A stretch of DNA of 64,000 nucleotides from Glycomyces sp035765105 (GTDB lineage Bacteria > Actinomycetota > Actinomycetes > Mycobacteriales > Micromonosporaceae): assembly GCA_035765105.1 (NCBI GenBank), contig DASTYG010000048.1, positions 1 through 64,000 on the forward strand. The letters are read 5' to 3'. The translations under genes and the position numbers were made by a program. The notes under the pieces are model-generated. The model searched no databases, was not told the origin of the DNA, and worked only from the letters and a program-made list of their open reading frames with translations. This document shows, piece after piece, positions 16,258 through 25,699 of the stretch (within the stretch, counting starts at the first letter, position 1; each line of letters starts with the position of its first letter).

Positions 16258-17064
16258 ATGGGCAGGCAGTTGCGGGTGAGCACCAGGAACGCCCGGTTCC
16301 AGGAGTGGGAGGCGCTTCTGGGCAACCGGAAGAAGCGCAATCAGGTGGGCGGGTTCCTCGTGCAGGGCGTGCGGCCCATCGATCTGGCGCTCGCGCACGG
16401 CTGGGAGTTCCAGGACGTGCTCTTCGACTCCGGCAGGCGGCTCTCCGCGTGGGCCCGGGACGTGCTGGAGCGCACCGACGCGGACGTGTACGCCGTCTCG
16501 CGGGAGCTCATGGCCGAGCTGGGGGAGAAGGACGCCGACGCCCCCGAGCTGCTCGCCGTCGTCGCGATGCCGGATTCGTCCCTGAAACGGTTCACGGCCG
16601 GGCCCCGATTCCTCGGCATCGTCTTCGACCGGCCCGGGAGCCCCGGGAACCTCGGCTCGCTCATCCGATCGGCCGACGCGTTCGGCGCCGACCTGGTCGT
16701 CACCACCGGCCACGGCGTCGACCCGTTCGACCCGCGCACCGTGCGCGCCTCCACCGGCTCGCTGTTCTCCACGCCCCTGGCCCGCGCCGACCGGCCCGCG
16801 GACGTCGCCTCCTGGCTCGCCGAGCAGGCCGAGCCCGTGCGGACGGTCGGCACCGACGAGCACGGCGGCCGCGAACTCGCCGAGGTGGACCTGACCGGGC
16901 CGACGCTGCTGGTCATCGGCCGCGAGACCGACGGCATGTCGCGCGCCTGGAGCGAGACCGTGGACGAGACCGCGCGGATTCCGATCGGCGGGGCCGCCTC
17001 CTCGCTCAACGCCGCCGCGGCCGGGTCCATCGCCCTCTACGAGGCCGCCCGGCAGCGCTCCTAG
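16258..17064 (+). CDS. TrmH/SpoU family RNA 2'-O-methyltransferase
   Basis: 268 aa. SPOUT knot motifs are complete: motif 1 NLGSLIRSADAFGADLVV, motif 2 LLVIGRETDGMS, motif 3 IPIGGAASSLNAAAAGSIAL (the SLN asparagine present). The N-terminal about 110 residues with KKRNQVGGFLVQGVRPI form the L30e-like RNA-binding half in place of the usual substrate domain. It would transfer a methyl from AdoMet to a ribose 2'-OH of tRNA or rRNA. Start ATG at 16258 directly follows a GGGGGAGG site; an in-frame GTG at 16228 is less likely. It lies 160 bases beyond tRNA-Arg on the opposite strand. Confidence 0.9.
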   Translation: MGRQLRVSTRNARFQEWEALLGNRKKRNQVGGFLVQGVRPIDLALAHGWEFQDVLFDSGRRLSAWARDVLERTDADVYAVSRELMAELGEKDADAPELLAVVAMPDSSLKRFTAGPRFLGIVFDRPGSPGNLGSLIRSADAFGADLVVTTGHGVDPFDPRTVRASTGSLFSTPLARADRPADVASWLAEQAEPVRTVGTDEHGGRELAEVDLTGPTLLVIGRETDGMSRAWSETVDETARIPIGGAASSLNAAAAGSIALYEAARQRS

Positions 17065-17750
17065 CAGTTGGCCAGGACGGCGCGGGCGAGCTCCCGCCAC
17101 GCCTCGGGCAACCGCACGGCACGCTCGGCCGGCGCCGCCTCCGCCGCCGCCCACACGGCGGCCTCGGCCTCCGGCACCTCCTCGCCCAGCATGTAGCGCT
17201 CGACGTACTCCCTGCGGTGCTCCCGGCCCGGGAAGAAGTGCCCGGCGGCGGCGAACAGGGCCACGTAGGCCCGGTGCAGCCCGCCGGTGAGGGTCTCGGC
17301 CAGCTCCCACGGGTCGCTCGCCTCGCCGAGCCGCTTCGCGACCGCCTCGGCCTCGCGCTCGACGGCGGTCCTGGAGGCGTCGGCGAGCGCCTGCGGGAAC
17401 TCGGTCACCTCGGCCCTGGCCTTCGAGCCCAGCTCGGAGTCGTCGGCCAGCAGGATGCCCTCGGCGAACCGGGCGATCACGTGCAGCGCCTCGGCACTGG
17501 GCTCGTACCAGCCCTCGCCGAGCATGAGTGAGTCCAGCAGCTGCTCGAACTCGACGACGGTCAGGTGGTCGGCGGTGTCGTCGACCCCTTCGGGGACCGT
17601 CTCGGCGTCCCAGACGCACACCAGGTCGGCGTCGTCGCCGAACTCCGAGAGCGCCGGTCCGTGCGCGTAGGCGAACGCCAACCGCTCGTCGTCGTTGAGA
17701 TCGGCGAGCACGTCGGTCGATAGCGTCAAGACCGCTTGGGGAAGCGACAT
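17061..17750 (-). CDS. Hypothetical protein, possible nucleotidyltransferase-like fold
   Basis: 229 aa. The N-terminal stretch AYAHGPALSEFGDDADLVCV recalls the GS-x(n)-DxD core of minimal nucleotidyltransferases (strand, turn, then DDADLVCVWD), but the glycine-serine pair is replaced, so activity is doubtful. The rest is helical and acidic (e.g. FPQALADASRTAVEREAEA), with AGHFFPGREHRREYVERYML near residue 170-190, which resembles the helical half of such proteins. The stop overlaps the end of the methyltransferase gene by 4 bases, tail to tail. Function unknown. Confidence 0.6.
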   Translation of the reverse strand: MSLPQAVLTLSTDVLADLNDDERLAFAYAHGPALSEFGDDADLVCVWDAETVPEGVDDTADHLTVVEFEQLLDSLMLGEGWYEPSAEALHVIARFAEGILLADDSELGSKARAEVTEFPQALADASRTAVEREAEAVAKRLGEASDPWELAETLTGGLHRAYVALFAAAGHFFPGREHRREYVERYMLGEEVPEAEAAVWAAAEAAPAERAVRLPEAWRELARAVLANC

Positions 17751-17902
17751 GCCACCAGTGTGGCTGCTCTCTGCAACGTTTGTCCACCGGATGAGATCTC
17801 TTCACCCCCCTGGCGGCGAGATTCTCTCCGATCGCCCCCGCGGTGCTGACCAGGCCCCGTTCGTCGGGCCCGCATGTCGGACCCCGCCGATAGCATGGCC
17901 CG

Positions 17903-19036
17903 ATGACCGCACGCGCCGACCGCCACGACCCGAAACCCGGTGAAGTCGCCGCCTGGCGCGCCCGCACCCAACGCCTGTGGGGCGAGAAGCACGACACCCC
18001 GATGGCGGCGTTCGCGCATCTCGGCGCGGTGCAGTCCCAGGAGTACCACCCCTCGAAGCTCACCCCCGCGATGCGCTCGGCCCCCGGCGGCGGCCCGGGC
18101 GCGTTCGCCCCGCCCGCCGCCGTCGACGCCCTTATCGACGAGGGCGCCGTCATCAGGACCCACGTCCTGCGCCCCACCTGGCACACCGTCCCCGCCGCCG
18201 ACATCCGCATGATGCTGGCCGCCACCGCCGACCGCGTCATGCGGCTCGTCGGCTCGGAGCTGCGGCGGCTCGGCCTCGACGCCGCCACGCTCGTCCGCTC
18301 CGACGAGGCGCTCGCCGCGGCCACCGCGGGCGGGCGCGGCCTCACTCGCGCCGAGGCCGCCGAGGCCCTCACCGCCGCGGGCGTCCCCGACGCGAAGGGG
18401 CAGCGCCTCGGCGACATGCTCACCCACGCCGAACTGCGGTCGGTGATCTGCTCGGGGCCGAGCCGCGACGGGAAGCCGACCTGGGCGAACTTCGACGAGC
18501 GCGTCCCCGCCGGGAGGATCGACCGCGAGGACGCGATCCGCGAACTGGCCCGCCGCTTCTACACCTCGCGCGGGCCCGCCACCCTCAAGGACTTCACCCG
18601 CTGGGGCACCCTCACCATCGCCGACGCCAAGGCCGCCATCGCGGACCTCGACCTCGCATCGATCGACCTGGGCGGGCGCACCTGCTACTTCGCGGGCGAG
18701 CCGCCCGAGCCGTCCGAGGACGGCCCGGTGGTGGACTTCGTGCAGGGCTTCGACGAGATGCTGTGCTCCTACACCGACACCAAGGACTGGGTGCTCCACC
18801 ACACGCTGCCGATCGCGAAGGCCGCCGAGCGGCCGCGCTGCAACTCGGCGATCCTCCTGGACGGCCAGCTCGTCGGCCACTGGAAGGCCACGGTGAAGGC
18901 CGAGAAGGTCGTCATCGAGTCCTACCGCCACCGCGGCTTCACCGCCGACGAGATCGCGGCGACCAGGCGCGGCGCCGACCGCCTCCGCGCCTGGTACGGC
19001 AAGGACGAGATGGAACTCGGCCTCGACCGCGCCTGA
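17903..19036 (+). CDS. Winged-helix protein, AlkZ-like DNA glycosylase family
   Basis: 377 aa matching the HTH_42/YcaQ-AlkZ family: AFAHLGAVQSQEYHPSKLTP near residue 45, where QSQ stands in the position of the catalytic Q-x-Q/D of AlkZ-type glycosylases; TWHTVPAADIRMML; FDERVPAGRIDREDAIREL; and the C-terminal GFDEMLCSYTD and LVGHWKATVKAEK. Members remove azinomycin-type crosslinks or alkylated bases from DNA and often reside with DNA-damaging natural products or as general repair. No resistance context is seen here. A strong hairpin follows at 19049-19080. Confidence 0.82.
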   Translation: MTARADRHDPKPGEVAAWRARTQRLWGEKHDTPMAAFAHLGAVQSQEYHPSKLTPAMRSAPGGGPGAFAPPAAVDALIDEGAVIRTHVLRPTWHTVPAADIRMMLAATADRVMRLVGSELRRLGLDAATLVRSDEALAAATAGGRGLTRAEAAEALTAAGVPDAKGQRLGDMLTHAELRSVICSGPSRDGKPTWANFDERVPAGRIDREDAIRELARRFYTSRGPATLKDFTRWGTLTIADAKAAIADLDLASIDLGGRTCYFAGEPPEPSEDGPVVDFVQGFDEMLCSYTDTKDWVLHHTLPIAKAAERPRCNSAILLDGQLVGHWKATVKAEKVVIESYRHRGFTADEIAATRRGADRLRAWYGKDEMELGLDRA

Positions 19037-19048
19037 GCGAGAACGATC

Positions 19049-19080
19049 CAGGGGGCGGCCGGCGTGCCGGCCGCCCCCTG
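19049..19080. terminator. Strong hairpin between convergent genes
   Basis: 15-bp perfect stem CAGGGGGCGGCCGGC with its complement and a 2-base apex, 12 bases after the stop of the AlkZ-like gene and about 47 bases past the stop of the DUF885 gene. No T-run; can act in both directions. Confidence 0.75.
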
Positions 19081-19126
19081 CGGTGCTCGCGGTCTCCGGG
19101 GGCGCGGCGCCCCCGGAGGCGTCGGT

Positions 19127-20815
19127 TCAGAGGCGCTTGAGCGCTTCGGCGAACGGGGCGAGGCCCATCGAGCCGAGGTTCAAGGCGTCGGTGTGGAACT
19201 GCTTGAGCGTGAAGTCGGCGCCCTTGCGGGCCGCGTAGTCGGTGCGGGCCTCCATCCACAGGCGCTCGCCCACCTTGTACGACGGCGCCTGGCCGGCCCA
19301 GCCGAGGTAGCGGTTGCACTCGAACTGGAGCATGTCGTCCTCGATGCGGCAGTGGGCGCGCATGAACTCGAACATCTTGTCCGCGTCCCACTGCTCGCCC
19401 GGCCGCCAGCCGAACGGGTTGTCCTCGGGGATCGTGAACTCGCAGTGGAGGCCGATGTCAACGACCACGCGCGCGGCGCGGAACGCCTGCGCGTCGAGCA
19501 TGCCGAGCTTCCCGGCCGGGTCGCCGTCGTAGTAGCCCAGCTCGTCCATGAGGCGCTCGGAGTACAGCGCCCAGCCCTCGGCGTGGCCCGAGGAGAAGAT
19601 CATGTTGCGCTGGAAGCGGTTGAGCAGCTCGGAGCGGGCCTGCGTCTGTCCGATCTGGAGGTGGTGGCCCGGCACGCCCTCGTGGTAGACGGTGGTGATC
19701 TCGCGCCACTTCGAGAAGGTCTGCTGCCCGCTGGGCACCGACCACCACATACGCCCCGGACGCGAGAAGTCCTCGGTCGGGCTGGTGTAGTAGATCGCCC
19801 CGTCCTCGGTCGGCGCGAGCATGCACTCGATGCGCCGGACCGGCTCGGGGATGTCGAAGTGCGTGTCGGCCATGTCGGCGATGGTGCGGTCGGCCAGCTC
19901 CTGCATCCAGTCGCGGAAGGCGTGCTTGTCCGCGACGTTCTGCTCGGGGTCGGCGTCGAGGTGGGCGATGGCCTCGTCGAGGCTCGCGCCCGGCTTGATC
20001 ACGTCCGCCACGGCCGCCATCTCGGCCTCGATGCGCGCCAGCTCCTGCCAGCCCCACTCGTACGTCTCGGCCAGGTCGATCTCGGCGCCGATGAAGTGGC
20101 GCGAGGCGCGCGAGTACCGCTCGCGGCCCACCGCGTCCTTCTCGGGGGCCTGCGGCGCCAGCTCACTGCGCAGGAACTCGGCGAACTTCGTCGTCGCCCA
20201 CCGGGCGTACGAGGCGCCGTCGCCCAACGCGACCGCCAGCGGGCCGCTCGTCACCGGCTCGCCGTCGACGGTCACGCGCTTGATCAGACCGGCCCAGAAG
20301 TCGTCGCCGTTGGCGCCGTTCCAGTTGTCGCAGTGCTTCGCCACCTCCAGGACCTGCCGCTTCGCGGCCACCCGGCCCGCGGCGGCCTCGGCGCGCAGCG
20401 TCTCGATGTACTGGTTGAAGGCGTCCGGGACGGCCGCGAGCCGCTTCGCGACGTTCCGCACGGCCTCCTCGCCCTCCTGGGGCATGAGGTCGAAGATCGT
20501 GCGGACGTTGTGCACGCCCGAGGTCAGCACGTTCAGGCTCAGGTAGGCGTCGCCGGCGTCGTGGCGCTCGACCTGGAGGCGCAGCCGCTCGAGCATGGCC
20601 TCCTTCGCCACGCGCTCGCGCTCGTCCTGGGGCTCGGTCGCCTCCACGTCGGCGATCGCCTTGCGGGCGAGGTCGGCCTGGGCGGCGTCGCCGGCGGGGG
20701 AGAGGTCGTCGAGCAGGTGGTCGGAGCCGGGCACGCCCATGCTGGTGGCCGTTATGGGGCTGAGCGCCAACACATCCTCGACGTATTGCTCGGCGAGCTG
20801 ATCGATTTTTCTCAT
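19127..20815 (-). CDS. DUF885 family protein (metallopeptidase-like)
   Basis: 562 aa, full length for the DUF885 family, whose members have a gluzincin-like fold. Seen: TTVYHEGVPGHHLQIGQTQA at about residues 370-390, the HExxxxH-like zinc site (HEG..GHH) of the family; EGWALYSERLMDELGYY, holding the third ligand Glu; and the C-terminal GWAGQAPSYKVGERLWMEAR. It is probably a cytoplasmic or exported peptidase; no signal peptide is visible at MRKIDQLAEQYVEDVLAL. Its ATG overlaps the tyrA stop by 4 bases (ATGA), forming an operon groES-like - tyrA - this gene. Confidence 0.9.
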   Translation of the reverse strand: MRKIDQLAEQYVEDVLALSPITATSMGVPGSDHLLDDLSPAGDAAQADLARKAIADVEATEPQDERERVAKEAMLERLRLQVERHDAGDAYLSLNVLTSGVHNVRTIFDLMPQEGEEAVRNVAKRLAAVPDAFNQYIETLRAEAAAGRVAAKRQVLEVAKHCDNWNGANGDDFWAGLIKRVTVDGEPVTSGPLAVALGDGASYARWATTKFAEFLRSELAPQAPEKDAVGRERYSRASRHFIGAEIDLAETYEWGWQELARIEAEMAAVADVIKPGASLDEAIAHLDADPEQNVADKHAFRDWMQELADRTIADMADTHFDIPEPVRRIECMLAPTEDGAIYYTSPTEDFSRPGRMWWSVPSGQQTFSKWREITTVYHEGVPGHHLQIGQTQARSELLNRFQRNMIFSSGHAEGWALYSERLMDELGYYDGDPAGKLGMLDAQAFRAARVVVDIGLHCEFTIPEDNPFGWRPGEQWDADKMFEFMRAHCRIEDDMLQFECNRYLGWAGQAPSYKVGERLWMEARTDYAARKGADFTLKQFHTDALNLGSMGLAPFAEALKRL

Positions 20816-21756
20816 GAGGTGGACTTTACGCGAGGGCGACGCGCAGTGGCGACCGCGAAGCCCTCCACGGATTCGATCCAGCCGCCCGCCTCACCGAGCG
20901 CCAGCAGGGGTTCGCGGTCGAGCGCGACCCGCTCGGCCCCGCCCGGTTCGGGCGGCCACGACTCGCGCAGGCGCCGCGCCCGGTCGAGCCACTCCCCGGC
21001 GCCGCCGGCCTCGCGGGAACGGCCGTCCACCAGGCGCCGCGCCGCCTCCAGCTCGCCGCCGAGCGCGTCGAGCGCGGCCAGCACCTCGTCCCGGTTGTTC
21101 GCGACCATGCCCTCGGTCAGGCGGACCGGGCTGGCCGCCACGCGGGTGGCGTCGCGGAACGAGCCCGCCGCCAGCGTCCGCGACAGCGGGTCGTCGGCCG
21201 CCAGCGTCAACGCCGCCGCCACCAGGTGCTCCACGTGCGAGACCCGCGCCACGGCCCGGTCGTGGGCGGCGTGCGTCGTCGGCACCACGTGCGCGCCGAC
21301 GGACAGCCACAGCCGGGCCACGGCCGCCCAGTCCTCCAGCGGGGTGTCCTCCTCCAGGCACAGCGCCCACTTGCGGCCCCGGAACAGGCCCGGCTCGGCC
21401 TCGCCGAAACCGGCGGTCGCCTTGCCCGCCATGGGATGGCCGCCCACGAACCGGCGGTGGCCGGCGAACGCGGCCCGGACGCGGCCCTTGATCGAGGCCA
21501 CGTCGGTGACGATGCCGCCGAAGCGCCGAGGGGCGAAGACCGCGGCGCAATCGGCCATCGCGTCCATCGGCACCGCCAGCACGGCCGCGTCCGCGTCGAG
21601 CAGCGCCGCCGGGTCGGCGGCGACCGCGAAGTGCGCCGCGGCCGCTTCGCGCGTGCGCTCCGAGGCGTCGTGGCCGATGACCTCGTGCCCGGCCTCGGTC
21701 AGGGCCAGCGCGACGGAACCGCCGATCAGCCCCAGGCCGAGGACCGCGACGCGCAT
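20812..21756 (-). CDS. tyrA: Prephenate dehydrogenase
   Basis: 314 aa. N-terminal Rossmann motif VAVLGLGLIGGSVALAL (GxGxxGGS, as in TyrA), the conserved GGHPMAGKATAGF (prephenate/NAD contact with GxHPMAG) and a His in HDRAVARVSHVEHLVAAA, followed by the all-helical dimerisation domain. It oxidatively decarboxylates prephenate to 4-hydroxyphenylpyruvate in tyrosine synthesis. No C-terminal ACT domain is evident: the protein is shorter than ACT-bearing TyrA, and the last about 60 residues are arginine-rich. The ATG overlaps the stop of the GroES-like gene (TGATG). Confidence 0.9.
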   Translation of the reverse strand: MRVAVLGLGLIGGSVALALTEAGHEVIGHDASERTREAAAAHFAVAADPAALLDADAAVLAVPMDAMADCAAVFAPRRFGGIVTDVASIKGRVRAAFAGHRRFVGGHPMAGKATAGFGEAEPGLFRGRKWALCLEEDTPLEDWAAVARLWLSVGAHVVPTTHAAHDRAVARVSHVEHLVAAALTLAADDPLSRTLAAGSFRDATRVAASPVRLTEGMVANNRDEVLAALDALGGELEAARRLVDGRSREAGGAGEWLDRARRLRESWPPEPGGAERVALDREPLLALGEAGGWIESVEGFAVATARRPRVKSTS

Positions 21757-22094
21757 CAGAGGTAGAGCCCCGTGGCGTCCTCGTCGACGCGCTTGGCGGC
21801 CACGGCGTGGATGTCGCGCTCGCGCATGAGGATGTAGGTGCGGCCCTGAAGCTCGACCTCGGCCTTGTCCTCGGGGTCGAACAGGACCCGGTCCCCGGCC
21901 TCGACCGAGCGGACCAGCGGGCCGACGCCGACGGCCTCGGCCCACGCCAGCCGCCGCCCCATGACGGCGGTCGCGGGGATGACGATGCCGCCCGAGGAGC
22001 GGCGCTCGGCGTCGGGGTCCTGTCGCACCAGGAGCCGGTCGTGCAGCAGGCGGATCGGCAGCCCGGTGTGTGCGTCCAGCGGAGTATCGGTCAC
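21756..22094 (-). CDS. GroES-like (Cpn10) protein, orphan
   Basis: 112 aa. Follows the Cpn10 pattern: PIRLLHDRLLVRQDPDAE, the mobile-loop region RRSSGGIVIPATA, then AVGVGPLVRSVEAGDRVLFD and YILMRERDIHAVA. The C-terminal tail (about 15 residues) is longer than in ordinary GroES. No groEL is next to it. GTG at 22094 is chosen because the similarity starts at VTDTPLDAHTGLPI; a longer frame upstream is arginine-rich and unlikely. It heads an operon with tyrA and the DUF885 gene, an unusual place for a co-chaperonin. Confidence 0.8.
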   Translation of the reverse strand: MTDTPLDAHTGLPIRLLHDRLLVRQDPDAERRSSGGIVIPATAVMGRRLAWAEAVGVGPLVRSVEAGDRVLFDPEDKAEVELQGRTYILMRERDIHAVAAKRVDEDATGLYL

Positions 22095-22189
22095 AGCGAA
22101 CGAGCCTACCGCCACCCCCGCGGCCCGGGACGCGCCGCGGCGGCGGCGTCGCCCCGCCCACAGGGCGCCGCGTCCGGCCGGGGCGGCGC

Positions 22190-22211
22190 TGATCACGCTG
22201 TGATCACGCTG
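22190..22211. repeat. Two tandem TGATCACGCTG units
   Basis: Two exact 11-base copies back to back, each containing the palindrome TGATCA, in the divergent gap between the GroES-like gene and the AI-2E transporter gene. Spacing of one helical turn suits a pair of protein-binding sites; function unknown. Confidence 0.45.
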
Positions 22212-22328
22212 CGCCGGGCCCGGTCAGACTTTTCGCGCAAGCGGCCAACCGGTACCGTACTGAGGACGTCACACCCGCACCCTCGGCTCCGTGAGCGGAG
22301 CCGCAATCCAGTGTCGTTTGGAGACAAC

Positions 22329-23651
22329 GTGAGCCGATTCCGTCGCACCGCCGCACGTGCCCGACAAATGTGGATCGGTCTGCGCCTCAACCCGCACGCC
22401 GCGCGCGGCATCGCCGGGCGCGGCGACGACGAGGACGAGGAGTTCGACTCCCGCGACGAGCTGCCGCCCGATGACGCGGGGGCCGACGACGAGTCGCCCG
22501 ACCGCCGCTACGTCCCGCTGTCCCTGACCGTCGGGGCGGCCTGGTCCTGGCGGATGCTGGTGATCGCCGCCGCCGTGGCCGGGGTGTTCTGGCTCCTGAG
22601 CCAGGCCACGGTCGTGGTCATCCCCGTGGCGATATCCTTCCTGCTCGCGGCGATGTTCCAGCCGATCTCGGCCACGCTGATCCGCCACGGCTGGAACAAG
22701 TCCCTCGCCTCGATCCTGGTGCTCATCGGCGGGCTCGGCGTCGTGGTCGCCGTCCTCTACTTCGTGGTGGACCAGTTCATCAAGGGCGTCCCGACGTTCT
22801 CCGACCAGGTCACGAAGGGCCTGTCCGACGCCCGCGACTGGCTGGAGACCGGCCCGTTCGGCCTCGACGCCGAATTCGTCGTCAACACCCTCGACGAGGC
22901 CGAGAGCAGCATCGTCAACTGGGTGCAGAACAACCAGGAGATGCTCGTCCAGAACGGCCTGGACATCGCCGGGTCCACCGCCTCGGGCCTGGGCAACTTC
23001 GTCACCGGCCTGTTCCTGGTCCTGTTCACCACCTACTTCTTCATGCGCGACGGCCGCAAGATCTGGCAGTTCCTCACCGGCATGGTGCCGCACGCCGGGC
23101 GCGAGCCCATGCGCTACGCCGGCGGCGCCGGCTGGTCGACGCTCGTGCAGTACATGCGCATGACGATCATCGTCGCCGCCGTCGACGCGGTCGCCATCGG
23201 CTTCGGGCTGTGGCTGCTGGACATCCCGCTGTGGCTGCCGCTGACGACGCTGGTGTTCCTGGGCGCGTTCATCCCGATCGTCGGTGCGACGGTTTCGGGC
23301 GCGCTCGCGGTCGTGGTCGCCCTCGTCGGCACCGACAACGGCCTGGTCAACGCCCTGCTCGTGCTCGCCATCGTGCTCGGCGTCCAGCAGCTGGAGTCGA
23401 ACCTGCTCCAGCCGTTCCTGATGAGCCGGGCCGTCAAGCTCCACCCGCTCGCCATCGTCCTGGCCGTCAGCGTCGGCGGCTTCACCTTCGGCATCATCGG
23501 CGCGCTCATCGCCGTCCCGCTGCTGGCCATCGTCAACGGCACGGTGCGCGCGCTCCACCGCTACCGCGCCAGGCAGCGCGAGGCCGAAGCCGAGGCGGCG
23601 GCCGAGGGCGCGGACTCGGCGGACGCCGAGGAGCCGGTGGAACAGCGATGA
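22329..23651 (+). CDS. AI-2E family transporter
   Basis: 440 aa membrane protein. After an acidic 60-residue N-terminal tail come about eight helices: RMLVIAAAVAGVFWLLSQAT, VVVIPVAISFLLAAMFQPIS, then a large soluble loop at about 150-200 (FDAEFVVNTLDEAESSIVNW region), TGLFLVLFTTYFFMRDG and the characteristic LVFLGAFIPIVGATVSGALA and FGIIGALIAVPLLAIV. This family includes sodium/proton antiporters and possible signal exporters; the substrate is not known. GTG at 22329 has GGAG 7-10 bases upstream. The stop overlaps the next gene start (ATGA). Confidence 0.9.
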   Translation: MSRFRRTAARARQMWIGLRLNPHAARGIAGRGDDEDEEFDSRDELPPDDAGADDESPDRRYVPLSLTVGAAWSWRMLVIAAAVAGVFWLLSQATVVVIPVAISFLLAAMFQPISATLIRHGWNKSLASILVLIGGLGVVVAVLYFVVDQFIKGVPTFSDQVTKGLSDARDWLETGPFGLDAEFVVNTLDEAESSIVNWVQNNQEMLVQNGLDIAGSTASGLGNFVTGLFLVLFTTYFFMRDGRKIWQFLTGMVPHAGREPMRYAGGAGWSTLVQYMRMTIIVAAVDAVAIGFGLWLLDIPLWLPLTTLVFLGAFIPIVGATVSGALAVVVALVGTDNGLVNALLVLAIVLGVQQLESNLLQPFLMSRAVKLHPLAIVLAVSVGGFTFGIIGALIAVPLLAIVNGTVRALHRYRARQREAEAEAAAEGADSADAEEPVEQR

Positions 23652-25621
23652 TCACGGCGACCGAAGTGCCCTCCGGCGTCGCCGAGACGGCGCTCGAAGT
23701 CCTCGACGCGGCGGTCGCCGCCACCCCGGGCGGCAGCGCCCGGGACGGCCAGCGCCGCATGGCCGAGGCGGTGGCCGAGGCCATCGGCTCCGGCCGCCAC
23801 CTGCTCGTCCAGGCCGGCACCGGCACCGGCAAGTCCCTGGCGTACCTGTGCGCGGCGCTCGCGGCGGGCGAGACCGTCGTGGTCTCGACGGCGACGCTGG
23901 CGCTCCAGCACCAGCTCGTCGCCGTCGACCTGCCGCGCCTGGTGGACGCCGTCGCGCCGGTCCTGGGCCGCAGGCCGACGTTCGCGCTGCTCAAGGGCCG
24001 CCACAACTACATCTGCAAACGCAAGATGGCCGGCGAGGAGGACGAGGACGAGGGCGCCCTCGAAGGCACCGAGGAGCTCAAGTGGGCCGGTCGGCAGCGG
24101 TCCTTCGCCAAGCAGGTGCAGCGGCTGTACGACTGGGCGAACGACACCGACACCGGCGACCGGGACGACCTCGACCCCGGCGTGAGCGACCGCGCCTGGC
24201 GCCAGGCGTCCACCACCTCCTCGGAGTGCGTCGGCGCGAAGGACTGCGCCCAGGGCCCCGACTGCTTCGCCGAGGCCGCCCGGGCGAGGGCCCGCGAGGC
24301 CGACATCATCGTCACCAACCACGCCCTGCTCTCGATCGACATGATGAAGGAGCGCGGCGTCCTGCCCGAGCACACCGTGCTCATCGTCGACGAGGCGCAC
24401 GAGCTGGTCGACCGCGTGACCTCGGCGGCGCGCGCCGAGCTGACGCCCGCGCGGCTGCGCTGGCTCGCCCAGCGCGGGCGGCGCCTGATCGACGCCGACG
24501 CGGCCGACCAGATCCGCGAGGCCGCCGACTCGCTGGAGAACGCCCTGAACCTCGCCGGCGAGCGACGCTTCGCCGGGGAGCTCCCCGAGCCCCTGACCGA
24601 GGCGCTGCACCTGATCAACGCGGCCTGCGTGAAGGCGACGACGCTGATGGGCACGCTCGACGCCGAGACGAAGAAGCAGCTGAGCGCCCAGCAGCTCAAG
24701 GCCGGGCTCGTCGAGACCGTGGAGACCGCGGGGCGCTGCGCCGCGCCCTCGCCCGAGGACGTGATCTGGTCGGAGCCGAACGGGCCGCAGCTGGTGGCCG
24801 CGCCGCTGTCGGTGGGCGGGCTGCTCGCGACGATGCTCTACCAGGAGCGCACCGTGGTGGCGACCTCGGCGACGCTCACGCTCGGCGGGAAGTTCGACAC
24901 CGTCGCCCGCGGCCTGGGGCTGGCGCCCGACTCGGAGGGGGAGGACTGGTCCTCGCTCGACGTGGGCTCGCCGTTCGACTACCGCAGGCAGGGCATCCTC
25001 TACGTCGCGGCGGGCCTGCCGCGGCCGACCGCCTCGGGCCTGTCCGAGGAGACCGGCAAGGAGCTGCTGCGCCTGGTGGAGGCCAGCCGGGGCGCGGCGC
25101 TGGGCCTGTTCTCCTCCAAGCGGGCCGCCGAGGCCGCCGCGGAGCTGCTGCGCGCGCACGTCGACTACGACGTGCTCCTCCAAGGCGAGGAGACGCTCGG
25201 GAGCCTGGTCAAGCGCTTCAAGGAGGAGGAGTCGACGTGCCTGCTCGGCGTCATGAGCCTGTGGCAGGGCGTGGACGTGCCGGGCATGACGTGCCGCCTG
25301 GTGGTCGTGGACCGGATTCCGTTCCCGCGCCCCACCGAGCCGCTGACCGCGGCGCGCGCCGAGGCCGCCGACAAGGCCGGGCGGTCGGGCTTCGCGGAGG
25401 TCTCGGTGCCGGCGGCGGCGATCCGGCTCGCCCAGGGGGCGGGGCGGCTCATCCGCCGCACCACCGACCGGGGCGTGGTGGCGATCCTGGACTCGCGGCT
25501 GGAGACCAGCCGCTCCTACGGGCGCTTCCTGCGGGACTCGCTGCCGCCCATGTGGTACACGACGAAGTCCGACTCCGTGGTCGGTGCGCTGGGCAGGCTC
25601 GCCGAGAGCGACGCTCCGTAG
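23648..25621 (+). CDS. DinG/XPD-like ATP-dependent DNA helicase
   Basis: 657 aa superfamily 2 helicase. Walker A AGTGTGKSLAYLCAA (about 56-70), an iron-sulfur cysteine set C122-ish, ECVGAKDC (about 194-200) and PDC (about 204) in the XPD-type position between motifs I and II, DEAH box VLIVDEAHELVDR (about 245), and motif VI QGAGRLIRRTTDRG (about 597). Such enzymes unwind 5'-3' and remove R-loops or stalled structures. The ATG overlaps the stop of the AI-2E gene by 4 bases; the two are one transcription unit though not obviously related in function. Confidence 0.9.
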   Translation: MITATEVPSGVAETALEVLDAAVAATPGGSARDGQRRMAEAVAEAIGSGRHLLVQAGTGTGKSLAYLCAALAAGETVVVSTATLALQHQLVAVDLPRLVDAVAPVLGRRPTFALLKGRHNYICKRKMAGEEDEDEGALEGTEELKWAGRQRSFAKQVQRLYDWANDTDTGDRDDLDPGVSDRAWRQASTTSSECVGAKDCAQGPDCFAEAARARAREADIIVTNHALLSIDMMKERGVLPEHTVLIVDEAHELVDRVTSAARAELTPARLRWLAQRGRRLIDADAADQIREAADSLENALNLAGERRFAGELPEPLTEALHLINAACVKATTLMGTLDAETKKQLSAQQLKAGLVETVETAGRCAAPSPEDVIWSEPNGPQLVAAPLSVGGLLATMLYQERTVVATSATLTLGGKFDTVARGLGLAPDSEGEDWSSLDVGSPFDYRRQGILYVAAGLPRPTASGLSEETGKELLRLVEASRGAALGLFSSKRAAEAAAELLRAHVDYDVLLQGEETLGSLVKRFKEEESTCLLGVMSLWQGVDVPGMTCRLVVVDRIPFPRPTEPLTAARAEAADKAGRSGFAEVSVPAAAIRLAQGAGRLIRRTTDRGVVAILDSRLETSRSYGRFLRDSLPPMWYTTKSDSVVGALGRLAESDAP

Positions 25622-25699
25622 TCGGACGGCTCCGACAATGCCAATAGGAATTGACGCCTGCAAATGTCTATGCATATTGCGCAGGCACGCCGCCAGTAA

